A stretch of 44,816 nt of DNA from an uncultured Chitinophagaceae bacterium (GCA_937900675.1 CALCEA010000013.1:1-44816), one strand, 5' to 3'. Numbered from the stretch's first letter, positions 17,942-26,620 are shown. The notes: generated from the sequence alone by a model not told the origin. Program-made: numbers and translations.

Positions 17942-18712
17942 ATGCGATTTATAGATACCCATTCACATATATACGATACCGGATTTCAGGAAGATTTGGA
18001 TGCTGTTATGGCATCGGCAAAATCTGCTGGGGTAGAGAAAATCTATATGCCGGGTATTGACAGCACTTGCATCGATGGGATGATGGATATGGAAACTAAA
18101 TACCCTGGTATTTGTATTCCAATGATGGGCTTGCATCCTTGTTATGTTAAAGAAAATTACCAAGAAGAATTAGCGATTGTTGAAGGATGGTTGGCTAAAA
18201 GAAAATTTGCAGCTATAGGAGAAATTGGATTGGATTATTATTGGGATAAGACTTTTGCTAAAGAACAACAATTGGTTTTTGAACAACAAATGCAATGGGG
18301 CTTGGATTTGGGCTTGCCTATTAATATTCATACAAGAAATGCTATGGGGGAGACCATTGAATTGGTAAAGCCATTTGCGAAAAAAGGATTGAAAGGAATT
18401 TTTCATTGCTTTAGTGGTAGTAAAGAATCTGCAGAGCAAATTATTGAGATGGGTTTTTTATTAGGATTAGGAGGTGTGTTGACTTATAAAAATGCAGGAG
18501 TTGCGGAAGCGGTGGTAGATATTCCTTTGGAATTTTTAGTTTTAGAAACAGATGCTCCTTATTTACCTCCAGTGCCTTATAGAGGTAAAAGAAATGAACC
18601 CGCTTTTATGATTGAAGTAGCGAAGAAATTAGCGGAGATTAAAAATATACCATTGCATGAAGTGGCAGAGAAGACGAGTGCGAATGCTGAGAGGGTGTTT
18701 AATCGTTTTTAA
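17942..18712 (+). CDS. TatD-family metal-dependent hydrolase / DNase
   Basis: 256 aa, the usual TatD length. Metal-binding motifs in order: FIDTHSHIYD (HxH), GLHPCYV, AIGEIGLDYYW (catalytic Glu), NIHTRNA, GIFHCFSGS and VLETDAPYLPPVPYRGKRNEP. The family has exonuclease activity on DNA and takes part in DNA repair or turnover. No fused domain. The ATG is preceded by an A-rich leader; a TATCC(T)nTTTTG sequence near 17912 resembles a promoter but does not fit the consensus. The next gene begins about 30 bp downstream. Confidence 0.92.
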   Translation: MRFIDTHSHIYDTGFQEDLDAVMASAKSAGVEKIYMPGIDSTCIDGMMDMETKYPGICIPMMGLHPCYVKENYQEELAIVEGWLAKRKFAAIGEIGLDYYWDKTFAKEQQLVFEQQMQWGLDLGLPINIHTRNAMGETIELVKPFAKKGLKGIFHCFSGSKESAEQIIEMGFLLGLGGVLTYKNAGVAEAVVDIPLEFLVLETDAPYLPPVPYRGKRNEPAFMIEVAKKLAEIKNIPLHEVAEKTSANAERVFNRF

Positions 18713-18745
18713 ATTTTGATGGACGATATCACATTATATTTAACT

Positions 18746-19261
18746 ATGTCAAAAAGGAAATATTTTTTATTAAGTGTTTTTGTTTTTTTTGTTTTTATTC
18801 AAACAAAAGCCTCAGAAGATACTTTAATTAGTATAAATAATATTTCTATTGTTGTTTATAGAACTTGGCCTACTTCGGCGCAATTACCTTTAAATAATAG
18901 TTATCGTTTTATAATTGAATCAAATGGAAATGCCATACTTAAATGGCCTAATAGTTGTCCCCCAAGTAGAAATAATATTTTAGTTTGTTCTTTTAAAGGG
19001 AAGGTTCCTCCTAGGAAATTTGCATCACTTGTAAGATTTATTAATCGTATTGATTTCGTTCATTTAAATGATGTTTATTCTTATGGTTTAAATGAAGAAT
19101 CAATTGACGATAGGGGTGTTGAAAGATTCGAAATTCAATTTAATAATAATCAATATAAGACAATTAAGTATGAAAGAATTGATATAAAAAATCTCAATAA
19201 ACTTAGAGAAAAAATGGTTAAAATTAAAAAATCAATTAAATGGGAGCCTGTGAATTTATAG
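18746..19261 (+). CDS. Unknown secreted protein
   Basis: 171 aa from the ATG at 18746. I do not recognise the family. The N-terminus is a clear signal peptide (MSKRKYFLLSVFVFFVFIQT, cleavage probably near KAS). The mature part is hydrophilic, rich in Asn, Ile and Lys, with two cysteines (CPPSRNNILVC) that could form a disulfide. An in-frame TTG at 18716 would add ten residues before the signal peptide and is unlikely. The gene is more AT-rich than its neighbours, with long T-runs in the signal-peptide region, which may point to lower constraint or a recent arrival. Followed by hairpins and a terminator. Confidence 0.6.
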   Translation: MSKRKYFLLSVFVFFVFIQTKASEDTLISINNISIVVYRTWPTSAQLPLNNSYRFIIESNGNAILKWPNSCPPSRNNILVCSFKGKVPPRKFASLVRFINRIDFVHLNDVYSYGLNEESIDDRGVERFEIQFNNNQYKTIKYERIDIKNLNKLREKMVKIKKSIKWEPVNL

Positions 19262-19265
19262 GATG

Positions 19266-19290
19266 GACGGCTTCGTTTCACTTCGCCGTC
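19266..19290 (+). repeat. GACGGC/GCCGTC hairpin after the unknown gene
   Basis: Perfect 6-base GC-rich stem with a 13-base loop, beginning 5 bases after the stop at 19261. It precedes the stronger terminator at 19323. Confidence 0.4.
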
Positions 19291-19322
19291 TTCCCACAAA
19301 CTTTCTTTACACAAAGCCTTTC

Positions 19323-19354
19323 AAAAGCAAACGAAGTTTGCTTTTTGGTTTTTT
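19323..19354 (+). terminator. Intrinsic terminator for the unknown secreted-protein gene
   Basis: AAAAGCAAAC, loop GAA, GTTTGCTTTT: a perfect 10-base stem followed by a T-rich tract to 19354. It stops plus-strand transcription before the opposing tRNA gene. Confidence 0.8.
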
Positions 19355-19400
19355 AATACTCGCCCACTCAATCAAGCGAGCTTGTTTCGTGGCTTGCATT

Positions 19401-19426
19401 AAAAAACCCGTCACTTTCGTGACAGG
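19401..19426 (-). terminator. Intrinsic terminator of the tRNA-Ser transcript
   Basis: On the minus strand: CCTGTCAC, loop GAAA, GTGACGGG, then TTTTTT. Stable 8-base stem (one mismatch), GNRA-type loop and T-run, 6 bases after the tRNA 3' end. Confidence 0.85.
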
Positions 19427-19431
19427 CTTTG

Positions 19432-19518
19432 CAGAGAGGAAGGGATTCGAACCCTCGATACGGTTGCCCGCATACACACTTTCCAGGCGTGCTCCTTCAA
19501 CCACTCGGACACCTCTCT
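19432..19518 (-). tRNA. tRNA-Ser (anticodon GGA)
   Basis: 87 nt. The acceptor stem AGAGAGG pairs with CCTCTCT, with discriminator G. The D-arm lies around CCGAGTGGTTGAAGG. The anticodon stem is CACGC/GTGTG with loop CTGGAAA, so the anticodon is GGA (Ser codons UCC and UCU). A long variable arm, typical of tRNA-Ser, precedes the T-arm GGGTTCGAATCCC. CCA is not encoded. The first two bases of the tRNA are also the last two bases of the stop codon of the upstream DUF983 gene, so the two are probably cotranscribed and the 5' end released by RNase P. Confidence 0.95.
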
Positions 19519-19960
19519 ATTTTTCTTTCATATGCTCGTCCATTCTTTCATTGTATTCCAATGGTTCGTTTTTCCAATTGCTATTGTACTTCACAAACAT
19601 TGCAATCCAAATAGATCTCGACAAACGCATAAATACTGGTTGTAATAATATCACTAATGCGATAGAGCTAAACATCCAGTAAAATATTCTATTATCATCC
19701 AATTCAAAAGTCATTCCAATTAACACTTTCCATGCCACAAAACTGCTTACAAAAAAAGCCACCATTAAAGCATAACTCACATAGCCTGTACCAATATAAA
19801 AACCAACTTCAATTTCTGTGGGTTGTCCGCATACTGGACATTTCTCGTTCATATGTGTAGTTTCAGAAAAATTATATGGGTTGCTTTTAGCAAATAATTT
19901 TCCCTCTCTGCATCTTGGACATCGATTATTCAGTATGCTTAATAGAAATTGTAAATTCAT
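19517..19960 (-). CDS. DUF983 membrane protein with zinc-ribbon head
   Basis: 147 aa. The N-terminal cytoplasmic part has two CxxC knuckles, C14/C17 (RCPRCREG) and C41/C44 (KCPVCGQP), likely one zinc site. Two transmembrane helices follow (about 59-80 and 92-111) after the family sequence EVGFYIGTGYVSYA. This matches DUF983, a family of unknown function. The C-terminus is charged. The stop codon TAG at 19519-19517 overlaps the 5' end of tRNA-Ser. The start ATG is 5 bases after a TATCTTTG promoter element, so the mRNA probably has almost no leader. Confidence 0.88.
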   Translation of the reverse strand: MNLQFLLSILNNRCPRCREGKLFAKSNPYNFSETTHMNEKCPVCGQPTEIEVGFYIGTGYVSYALMVAFFVSSFVAWKVLIGMTFELDDNRIFYWMFSSIALVILLQPVFMRLSRSIWIAMFVKYNSNWKNEPLEYNERMDEHMKEK

Positions 19961-19965
19961 GGCCG

Positions 19966-19973
19966 CAAAGATA
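19966..19973 (-). promoter_or_regulatory. DUF983 / tRNA-Ser promoter -7 element (TATCTTTG)
   Basis: Exact TAnnTTTG match on the minus strand, 5 bases before the ATG at 19960. No clear -33 at usual spacing. It may also drive the downstream tRNA. Confidence 0.6.
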
Positions 19974-19991
19974 TCGATTTATTAGGTAAAA

Positions 19992-21287
19992 TTAGTCTGC
20001 AATCATTTGCTCCATCTGAATACCTCTAGAACCCTTAATAAGTATATGTTTATTTTGGTAGGCTTTAGATTTCAGCCATTGCTTGGCTTCCAAAGCATTC
20101 TCAAAGTATAAGTATTGGTGCTGACAGTGTTTAAAATCTCCACCCACCAAAACTACTTGCTCCCAGTTGAAGCTTTGTATATAATTGATTAATGCTTGAT
20201 GTTCTAGCACACTTTCTTCTCCCAATTCTTTCATACCACCCAAACACATAATTTTTTCGGTAGAGTCTATTTTTGCAAAATTCTCCACGGCTAATTTCAT
20301 GCTACTTGGATTGGCATTGTAAGCGTCTAATATCAATTGGTTATTATGCCAATTCATTAATTGAGAACGACTATTGGTTGGAGTGTAATGTTCAATAGCC
20401 GATTTGATTTTTTCCATAGGCACTTTAAAGTACAAGCCAATAGTTACAGCAGCTAATACATTTGGTAAATTATAAGTACCTACTAATTGTGTATCAATTC
20501 TTTCATTAAACCCTTTTGTGCCTTCCAAGCTAATCATACCATGATGATCAATAGCATTGGCTTGGATATCACCCGAATGAACGCCGTAAGTAATAATTTC
20601 TTTTATGCCTGCGCTCATTTCATTCAAGTAATCATAATCAGACATTACAAATGCAGTGCCTTGATGATCTCTTAAACTATCAAACAGTTCTCCTTTTCCT
20701 TTTCTTACACCCGCTTCACCACCAAATCCTTCTAGATGTGCTTTACCACAATTGGTAATCATGCCATGCGTAGGTAGGGTATAGGAACAATAACTTGCAA
20801 TTTCTAATTGATGATTCGCACCCATTTCAATCACTGCCATCTCAGCATCTTTGCCCACACTTAAAATGGTTAAAGGCACACCAATATGGTTATTTAAATT
20901 GCCTTTGGTAGTATAGGTTTTAAAATGACTTGCTAAAACAGTTGACACTAATTCTTTAGTAGTGGTCTTTCCATTACTTCCTGTGATGGCAATAAAAGGA
21001 ATAGTAAATTGTTGACGATGGTGTTTTGCTAATGCTTGTAAAGTAGTCAATACATCATCAACCTGTAATATTCTATTATCAATGGCTTTGCTATAGGGTA
21101 TGTCTTCGTCTACAATCGCATAGCTAGCACCCGCTTCTAAAGCAGCCATTGCAAAAGTATTGCCGTTAAAGTTGGGGCCTTTTAAAGCAAAATATAAATC
21201 TCCTAATTGTAATTTTCTCGTGTCTGTTTGAACACTTGGATGCTTTTCAAAAAGCTCGTATAAAAAAGCAATAGAGGGTAATTGCAT
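19992..21287 (-). CDS. murF: UDP-MurNAc-tripeptide--D-alanyl-D-alanine ligase
   Basis: 431 aa. Adds D-Ala-D-Ala to the UDP-MurNAc tripeptide, the last cytoplasmic precursor step of peptidoglycan. The N-terminal domain has SVQTDTRKLQLGDLYFALKG. The ATP-binding P-loop is AITGSNGKTTTKELV (about 104-118), followed by the VIEMGANHQLEIA substrate-binding motif. The C-terminal domain contains LDAYNANPSSMK, diagnostic of MurF. It starts 4 bp after ispF. murF next to gldJ is also the arrangement I know from flavobacteria. It lies apart from the dcw cluster that begins at 37388. Confidence 0.95.
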   Translation of the reverse strand: MQLPSIAFLYELFEKHPSVQTDTRKLQLGDLYFALKGPNFNGNTFAMAALEAGASYAIVDEDIPYSKAIDNRILQVDDVLTTLQALAKHHRQQFTIPFIAITGSNGKTTTKELVSTVLASHFKTYTTKGNLNNHIGVPLTILSVGKDAEMAVIEMGANHQLEIASYCSYTLPTHGMITNCGKAHLEGFGGEAGVRKGKGELFDSLRDHQGTAFVMSDYDYLNEMSAGIKEIITYGVHSGDIQANAIDHHGMISLEGTKGFNERIDTQLVGTYNLPNVLAAVTIGLYFKVPMEKIKSAIEHYTPTNSRSQLMNWHNNQLILDAYNANPSSMKLAVENFAKIDSTEKIMCLGGMKELGEESVLEHQALINYIQSFNWEQVVLVGGDFKHCQHQYLYFENALEAKQWLKSKAYQNKHILIKGSRGIQMEQMIAD

Positions 21288-21291
21288 AAAA

Positions 21292-21771
21292 CTATTTTGC
21301 AGCTAATAAACAAGTCGCATAAGCCACCAATCCTTCTTCTCTTCCCACAAAGCCCATTTTTTCAGTAGTGGTAGCTTTAATAGAAATATCTTCTACACCA
21401 ATTTGTAAAATCTCGGCAATACATGCTTGCATTGCTCCAACATGTGGTTTGATTTTTGGTGCTTCTAAACATAAAGAGCTATCAATATTTACAATTTGAT
21501 ATCCTTTACTAATAATTAGGTCGTATGTTCTCTTTAATAAAATCTTACTGTCTATATTTTTAAAAGCATTATCTGTATCTGGAAAATGAGTACCAATATC
21601 CCCCAAGCTTAATGCACCTAATAAAGCATCGCATATAGCATGTAATAAAACATCTGCATCGCTATGGCCTAATGCACCTTTTGTATGAGGGATTTTAATA
21701 CCACCAATCCAGAGGTCTCTGCCTTCTACTAATTGGTGAAAATCTATGCCAGATCCAATTCTTAATTTCAT
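21292..21771 (-). CDS. ispF: 2-C-methyl-D-erythritol 2,4-cyclodiphosphate synthase
   Basis: 159 aa, typical length. Forms the cyclic diphosphate in the non-mevalonate isoprenoid pathway, which supplies the undecaprenyl carrier for cell-wall synthesis. Zinc ligands Asp10 and His12 (SGIDFHQL) and His44 (DVLLHAICDALLGAL) are present, as are HSDAD and the C-terminal TTTEKMGFVGREEG. Its ATG shares a base with the end of the gldJ gene and murF follows 4 bp later, so the three form a tight gldJ-ispF-murF operon. Confidence 0.96.
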   Translation of the reverse strand: MKLRIGSGIDFHQLVEGRDLWIGGIKIPHTKGALGHSDADVLLHAICDALLGALSLGDIGTHFPDTDNAFKNIDSKILLKRTYDLIISKGYQIVNIDSSLCLEAPKIKPHVGAMQACIAEILQIGVEDISIKATTTEKMGFVGREEGLVAYATCLLAAK

Positions 21772-23123
21772 TAGTTTTTATTGAAAATATTTTTAAACCA
21801 ATCAAATGCGCCACCGCTGTTTTCAGGTTTTGAACTGTTGTCCATTCCAAATGCTGAAATGGCACATCTAAATCCAATGGTGTTATTTGATTTGTCTTGG
21901 TCTAAAAATCTTCTAGTGCCAGGATTTAACCAGTACAATCCATCTTTCCAACTTCCACCTTTGTAAACTCTAGATTTATTTGATATCAAAGTATTTATGC
22001 CTGTTTGATAAATTGCAATGGTGGAATCATCTCCATCAGCTACTGCATTAGCTCTGTATGGATTGAAGTCATCCATGTCAATATTACTCATGGGTCTATA
22101 TAAATCCAATACCCACTCGTTTACATTTCCTCTGATATTATAAATATTGAGAGGGCTTTGATTAAAGCTGTTTACTTTACTTGGTAAAGCAGCTCCATCA
22201 TTTGCGCGTCCTGACATGCCCATATAATCACCTGTACCATTTTTGAAATTTGCTTTATACATACCAACGACACCCTTGTCTTTTCCTTTTCCGTTACTGG
22301 TATATCTGATATTTTCATTACCAGTTGATGCCCAAGGAAATGCTGAATTCAGAGGATCAATAAAACCTTTACTGCTTGAATTTGGACCAGTTTTAGCAGC
22401 TTTATCAGTAGGAGAAGTTTTTTGCAAACTTAATTTTGCTGCGTATTCCCATTCTGCTTCTGTCGGTAATCTAAAATCAGGTATCAAAACATAATCACCT
22501 AAGTTCTTGTTCAATTTTTTAGACTTGCTATTCTTTCTTGCAGAATCGGCTTTGTCATAATCAATCTGTGATTTACCTAAATAGGGGTTTTTGTTATCGA
22601 TTAATCCATTAGCTCTTAAGGCAGCTTCATTTGCTCTGTCTGTTCTCCATCTGCAATATGCATTGGCTTGCTCCCATGTAACTCCCACTACTGGATAATC
22701 ATTAAAAGCGGAAAATCTAAAATAACCTTCAATCATTGGCTCGTTATAAGCTAAATCTGATTTCCATACTAAAGTATCAGGAAGTGCAGCTTTATAGATG
22801 GAATCTTTACCCAAAGGTTTATAAACCTCTCTTAGCCAATTAGTATAATCTCTATATTTTTTATTGCTTACTTCGTATTGATCAATTCTAAAAGCACTTA
22901 CGGTTACTCTGCGGATAGTATTATTCCAATCTCCAAAAATACTTTCCTCATCTAGGCCCATTGCAAAAGTTCCACCTCTTACTAATACAGTCCCTTCATA
23001 GGGGTCTTTTGGAGTGGGGCTAAAACTTATTTTTTGTATGCTTGAAGCGGGTTGATTAGATACAATAGCTGGCCCTACTAATAAGAACGCAAAAAACAGC
23101 AAAATACTGTTGACAAAATTCAT
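21771..23123 (-). CDS. gldJ: GldJ-like T9SS / gliding protein with sulfatase-modifying-factor domain
   Basis: 450 aa. The formylglycine-generating-enzyme-like (SUMF1) fold has VLVRGGTFAMG, FRIDQYEVSNKKYRDY, YPVVGVTWEQANAYCRWRTD, FRLPTEAEWEYAAK, IRGNVNEWVLD, RVYKGGSWKDG and a closing IGFRCAIS. The stretch AALPDTLVWKSDLAYNEP, with DWNNTIRRVTVSAF before it, is close to the GldJ of Flavobacterium as I remember it. GldJ works with GldK and the T9SS core. Unlike the flavobacterial lipoprotein, the signal region (1-25) has no cysteine, so there is no lipobox; an in-frame TAA 11 bases upstream of the ATG rules out a longer start. Divergent from porU. Confidence 0.85.
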   Translation of the reverse strand: MNFVNSILLFFAFLLVGPAIVSNQPASSIQKISFSPTPKDPYEGTVLVRGGTFAMGLDEESIFGDWNNTIRRVTVSAFRIDQYEVSNKKYRDYTNWLREVYKPLGKDSIYKAALPDTLVWKSDLAYNEPMIEGYFRFSAFNDYPVVGVTWEQANAYCRWRTDRANEAALRANGLIDNKNPYLGKSQIDYDKADSARKNSKSKKLNKNLGDYVLIPDFRLPTEAEWEYAAKLSLQKTSPTDKAAKTGPNSSSKGFIDPLNSAFPWASTGNENIRYTSNGKGKDKGVVGMYKANFKNGTGDYMGMSGRANDGAALPSKVNSFNQSPLNIYNIRGNVNEWVLDLYRPMSNIDMDDFNPYRANAVADGDDSTIAIYQTGINTLISNKSRVYKGGSWKDGLYWLNPGTRRFLDQDKSNNTIGFRCAISAFGMDNSSKPENSGGAFDWFKNIFNKN

Positions 23124-23190
23124 AGTAATAATTTATTCAAATAGGTTAAAATACAATGCGAATATAGCAATTCTTATGTTAGTAAAACCC

Positions 23191-23198
23191 TAATTTTA
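23191..23198 (+). promoter_or_regulatory. Possible porU -7 element (TAATTTTA)
   Basis: Differs from TAnnTTTG only in the last base and lies 4 bases before the porU ATG at 23203. Same variant as in front of the subtilase gene. Confidence 0.35.
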
Positions 23199-23202
23199 GG
23201 AC

Positions 23203-26200
23203 ATGAAATGGCTTCCTGTCTGTTTTTTATTAATGGGTCTTTCCTTAGTATCCCAAACTACATGCCAAATAGCCGATTTTAGCAAGGGTAAATGGGTGAA
23301 ATTCTCTACTACCAAAAAAGCAATATATCAAGTAACGGGGGCTCAATTAAAACAATCTGGAATCAGCTTACCTATCAGTTCAAATAAGATTCAAGTTTTT
23401 GGATTTGATGCAAGTGTTTTAAATGAAAAAGTTCCCAATACTGTCCCTTATGGAAATAAAGAATTAGCCATTCTAATAAAAGATGGAGGGGATGGCATTT
23501 TTGATGAAAAAGATAGTTTTTTATTTTTCGCTGCTGGAAATTTAAAATGGAAGATGTCCATTGAAGGTACTTGGGAGCATCAAAAATTAAATTATTCTGA
23601 TACCTGTAATTTTTTTCTGACTATTGGAGAGAATGGAAAAAGAATTAATTCATCGAACTACTTAAGTTCATCCAATCAGAAAATTAGGAATTATCAATCA
23701 CATATTTTATGGGAACAAGACTCGATAAATTTATTGAATAGTGGTAAACTTTGGCTGGGCCAGCCAATGGGACAGGGCTCTGGAAAAATTGGATCAGTTA
23801 GTACGATGATTAATAGTAAAAATATTATTGAAACGGAGCCTATTATTTTTAATACACAATATGTTTCTTCAAATTATAATCAAAACGCACAATTTGATTT
23901 AAAATGGAATGATATAAAATTAAGAAGCACATCCATCAAGCCAATATCAGGATTGGTCTATGATGCAACTGCCAATAAATTAATGGATAGTTTTACTTAT
24001 TGGAGCAACACAAATAATACTACTCCAGTAAGTTCCAATCTAACAGTTCAATATCTTGCTCCTTTTGGAAGTACAGGCTGGTTAGATTTTGTTGAAATTC
24101 ATATGAGTAAGCAGCTGGGTTTTGGAGATGAAAAATACTTTTCTTTTAGTGGAAAATTCGACAACCAAAATTATGTTTACGAATTAAGTGATGCAGATTC
24201 AACAGCTATGGTATGGGATGTCACCAGTCCATTGGAGCCGATTGGTTTTCAAACAATTTATCAAAATAATCTTTTAAGTTTTTCAAGCAAGGGGAAAAAT
24301 GATCAGTCTTTTTTTGCAGTAAAGCAAAGTGCATTTGAACCTGTAATTGGCATAGATAGTTTGCCCAATCAAAATATCTTAAATACAACCGATTTAGATT
24401 ATATCATTTTAGCCCCAACTTTATTTCAAGGCCCAGCGTCTAAATTGAAAAATTTCCATCAACAAAAAAATGGATTTAAAGTTGAAATCATTGATCCAGT
24501 GAAAATTTACAATGAATTTTCAGCAGGGGTACCCAATCCAATTGCTATTAGAAATTATTTAAAATATTTACAAGTTCAAAGTAAAGAAAAGAGTAAGCCA
24601 TTTGCTCAATATCTCTGTATTATTGGAATTGCCGACTTTAATTTACAAAGAACTAATAAAAAAGCGCAAGTTCCAAGTTTTGAAAGTAATGCTTCTTTGG
24701 ATATTCTCTCAAGTTATGCTTCAGATGATTTCTATGCTATACTCGAAGATGGTGCAGATATTAATATTCCATCAAGCGTGGATTCATTGGATATTGCTAT
24801 TGGGAGAATACCTGCAAAAACAATTGCAGAGGCAGATACTTTAGTGAATAAAATTATACAGTATACGCAGTCGAAATCAAAAGGTATATGGCAATCACAA
24901 ATTACCTGGATTGCTGATGACGGAGATTATAATTTGCATTTACAAGATGCCGAGTCTATTATTTCAGAGTTGCAAAAAAAGAACAATAGTTGGGATCATA
25001 AAAAATTATATCTAGACCTTTATCCAGCAATTAATACTGCAGGTGGATTAAGTTATCCTCAAGTAGAAAATGAAATACAGCAAACGCTTAACAACGGTAC
25101 TTTAATATTAAATTATACGGGACATGGCAACTACCTTAGATTAACTGAGGAAGCGGTGATTAATGGATCTTCCATACAAAATTGGCAAAATGATGGGAGG
25201 TTGCCTTTGATGATTACTGCTTCTTGTGATTTTGCACCTTATGATCAACCTCAAATTAATCCTATTGGTTTTAATGCTTTAATGCAAAATAATAAAGGGA
25301 TAATTGGCTTGGTGGCTGCCAATAGGCTAGTGTTTGCATATAGCAATAAACAAATTAACGAACAATATATTCAGGCTTTATTGGTTCCAGATAATAATGG
25401 TGTTTATAATACAATTGGGAAAGCTTTACAAAAAGCAAAATTTGCAACTTGGAAAATGCAAGGTGACAAATTAAATGCATTTAAATTTAGTTTATTAGGT
25501 GACCCAGCTTTAAAAATTGTTAATGAGAAAAACAGTATTCGGTTAAATCTAAAGGATAGTTTGACTGCCGGAACTTTAACAAGTATAGATGCAAGTATTA
25601 TTACTAATCAACAAATCAATACATCTTTTAATGGGTTGGTCGATTTTATTGTATATGATGTAGTAAAGGAAAAAAATACAGTAGTCAATCAGCCTTCAAG
25701 TATTAAAACTACGATTGCTACTAGGGATGGAATTTTATACAAAGGCAAGGCTACAGTAACTTCAGGTAAATCTACTTTTAATTTTATTTTACCCAAAGAG
25801 ACGAGTTCGACATCCGGGAATTTGAAAATACAAGCATTTGCCTACAACAATCTAGATGAAGCAATGGGTAGTACAGATCAGGTATTTGTTAAACCAAGTA
25901 AAACCATCCTACAATCCGATACAAAGGGCCCACAAATTATTAGTTATATAAATGACACCAATTTTTCCAATAATAGTTGGGTAAGTGATATTGCTAATTT
26001 AATGGTCTTATTAGTAGATAGTTCTGGTATTCAAAGTTCAGGTAATGCTTTAGGACATGATCTGCAATTAATTATTGATAATGATATTCAGAATGCACTG
26101 ATATTAAATAATTTTTACGTTGCAGATATTGATACTTACAAATCTGGCTCTATAAAGTATAGTTTACCCAAATTAAGTATTGGAAAACATCAATTGGTTA

Positions 26201-26571
26201 TCAAGGCTTGGGACTTATTGGGAAATTTAACAAGAGACACCATTTATTTGGTTGTCCCTGATCAAGATAAATTAAAAGCAAAGGATTTAGTGAATAAGCC
26301 CAATCCTATGACTAATTACACCCAGTTTAGTTTTGATGTCAACATACAAGATCCTAGTTTGGAGACAGAATTTTCTCTACGTAATTTCAACGGTCAGCAA
26401 TTGGTAAATAAAATTTTACCCTCTAGAAAGAACTCAAATAAATGGGTAATGGACTGGGATGGAAGAGATCAATCAGGTGCAACTATACCAGCAGGTTTTT
26501 ATTTTTATACCATCACCATTCGATCAGGTTCTCAGTTTATCGTTTTATCAAATAAATTGATTAAATTATAA
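23203..26571 (+). CDS. porU: Type IX secretion system sortase PorU (C25 family)
   Basis: 1,122 aa with a signal peptide (about 1-21). PorU cleaves the C-terminal sorting domain from T9SS cargo at the cell surface and attaches A-LPS or a similar anchor. The gingipain-type C25 domain (about 390-770) keeps the dyad: His641 in NYTGHGN and Cys675 in TASCDFAPYD, with GIIGLVAANRLV after it. Upstream lies LDYIILAPTLF and the FxxKKxGFKVEI-like region. The C-terminus (about 1030-1122) is an FlgD-like Ig or sorting-type domain: NKPNPMTNYTQFSF and PAGFYFYTITIRSG. porV follows 49 bp downstream and gldJ is divergent, the arrangement known from flavobacteria. Confidence 0.92.
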   Translation: MKWLPVCFLLMGLSLVSQTTCQIADFSKGKWVKFSTTKKAIYQVTGAQLKQSGISLPISSNKIQVFGFDASVLNEKVPNTVPYGNKELAILIKDGGDGIFDEKDSFLFFAAGNLKWKMSIEGTWEHQKLNYSDTCNFFLTIGENGKRINSSNYLSSSNQKIRNYQSHILWEQDSINLLNSGKLWLGQPMGQGSGKIGSVSTMINSKNIIETEPIIFNTQYVSSNYNQNAQFDLKWNDIKLRSTSIKPISGLVYDATANKLMDSFTYWSNTNNTTPVSSNLTVQYLAPFGSTGWLDFVEIHMSKQLGFGDEKYFSFSGKFDNQNYVYELSDADSTAMVWDVTSPLEPIGFQTIYQNNLLSFSSKGKNDQSFFAVKQSAFEPVIGIDSLPNQNILNTTDLDYIILAPTLFQGPASKLKNFHQQKNGFKVEIIDPVKIYNEFSAGVPNPIAIRNYLKYLQVQSKEKSKPFAQYLCIIGIADFNLQRTNKKAQVPSFESNASLDILSSYASDDFYAILEDGADINIPSSVDSLDIAIGRIPAKTIAEADTLVNKIIQYTQSKSKGIWQSQITWIADDGDYNLHLQDAESIISELQKKNNSWDHKKLYLDLYPAINTAGGLSYPQVENEIQQTLNNGTLILNYTGHGNYLRLTEEAVINGSSIQNWQNDGRLPLMITASCDFAPYDQPQINPIGFNALMQNNKGIIGLVAANRLVFAYSNKQINEQYIQALLVPDNNGVYNTIGKALQKAKFATWKMQGDKLNAFKFSLLGDPALKIVNEKNSIRLNLKDSLTAGTLTSIDASIITNQQINTSFNGLVDFIVYDVVKEKNTVVNQPSSIKTTIATRDGILYKGKATVTSGKSTFNFILPKETSSTSGNLKIQAFAYNNLDEAMGSTDQVFVKPSKTILQSDTKGPQIISYINDTNFSNNSWVSDIANLMVLLVDSSGIQSSGNALGHDLQLIIDNDIQNALILNNFYVADIDTYKSGSIKYSLPKLSIGKHQLVIKAWDLLGNLTRDTIYLVVPDQDKLKAKDLVNKPNPMTNYTQFSFDVNIQDPSLETEFSLRNFNGQQLVNKILPSRKNSNKWVMDWDGRDQSGATIPAGFYFYTITIRSGSQFIVLSNKLIKL

Positions 26572-26620
26572 AATATCACCATACAATAGGTATCTTCGTA
26601 GCGTTATCAAAGTTTCCATT

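Noticed and set aside
18716..18745. TTG start ten codons upstream of the unknown secreted protein
   Set aside because: It would place charged residues in front of a clear signal peptide; ATG 18746 is better.
19307..19504. 65-residue minus-strand frame across tRNA-Ser and its terminator
   Set aside because: It lies inside the tRNA and terminator and has no protein-like composition.
19263..19682. 139-residue plus-strand frame reading through tRNA-Ser
   Set aside because: It is antisense to the tRNA and the DUF983 gene. Its RKGFEPSIRLPAYTLSRRA part is the well-known false peptide produced by translating the complement of a tRNA-Ser gene.
24602..24844. 80-residue frame inside porU
   Set aside because: Out-of-frame shadow of the porU catalytic region, with no start context.
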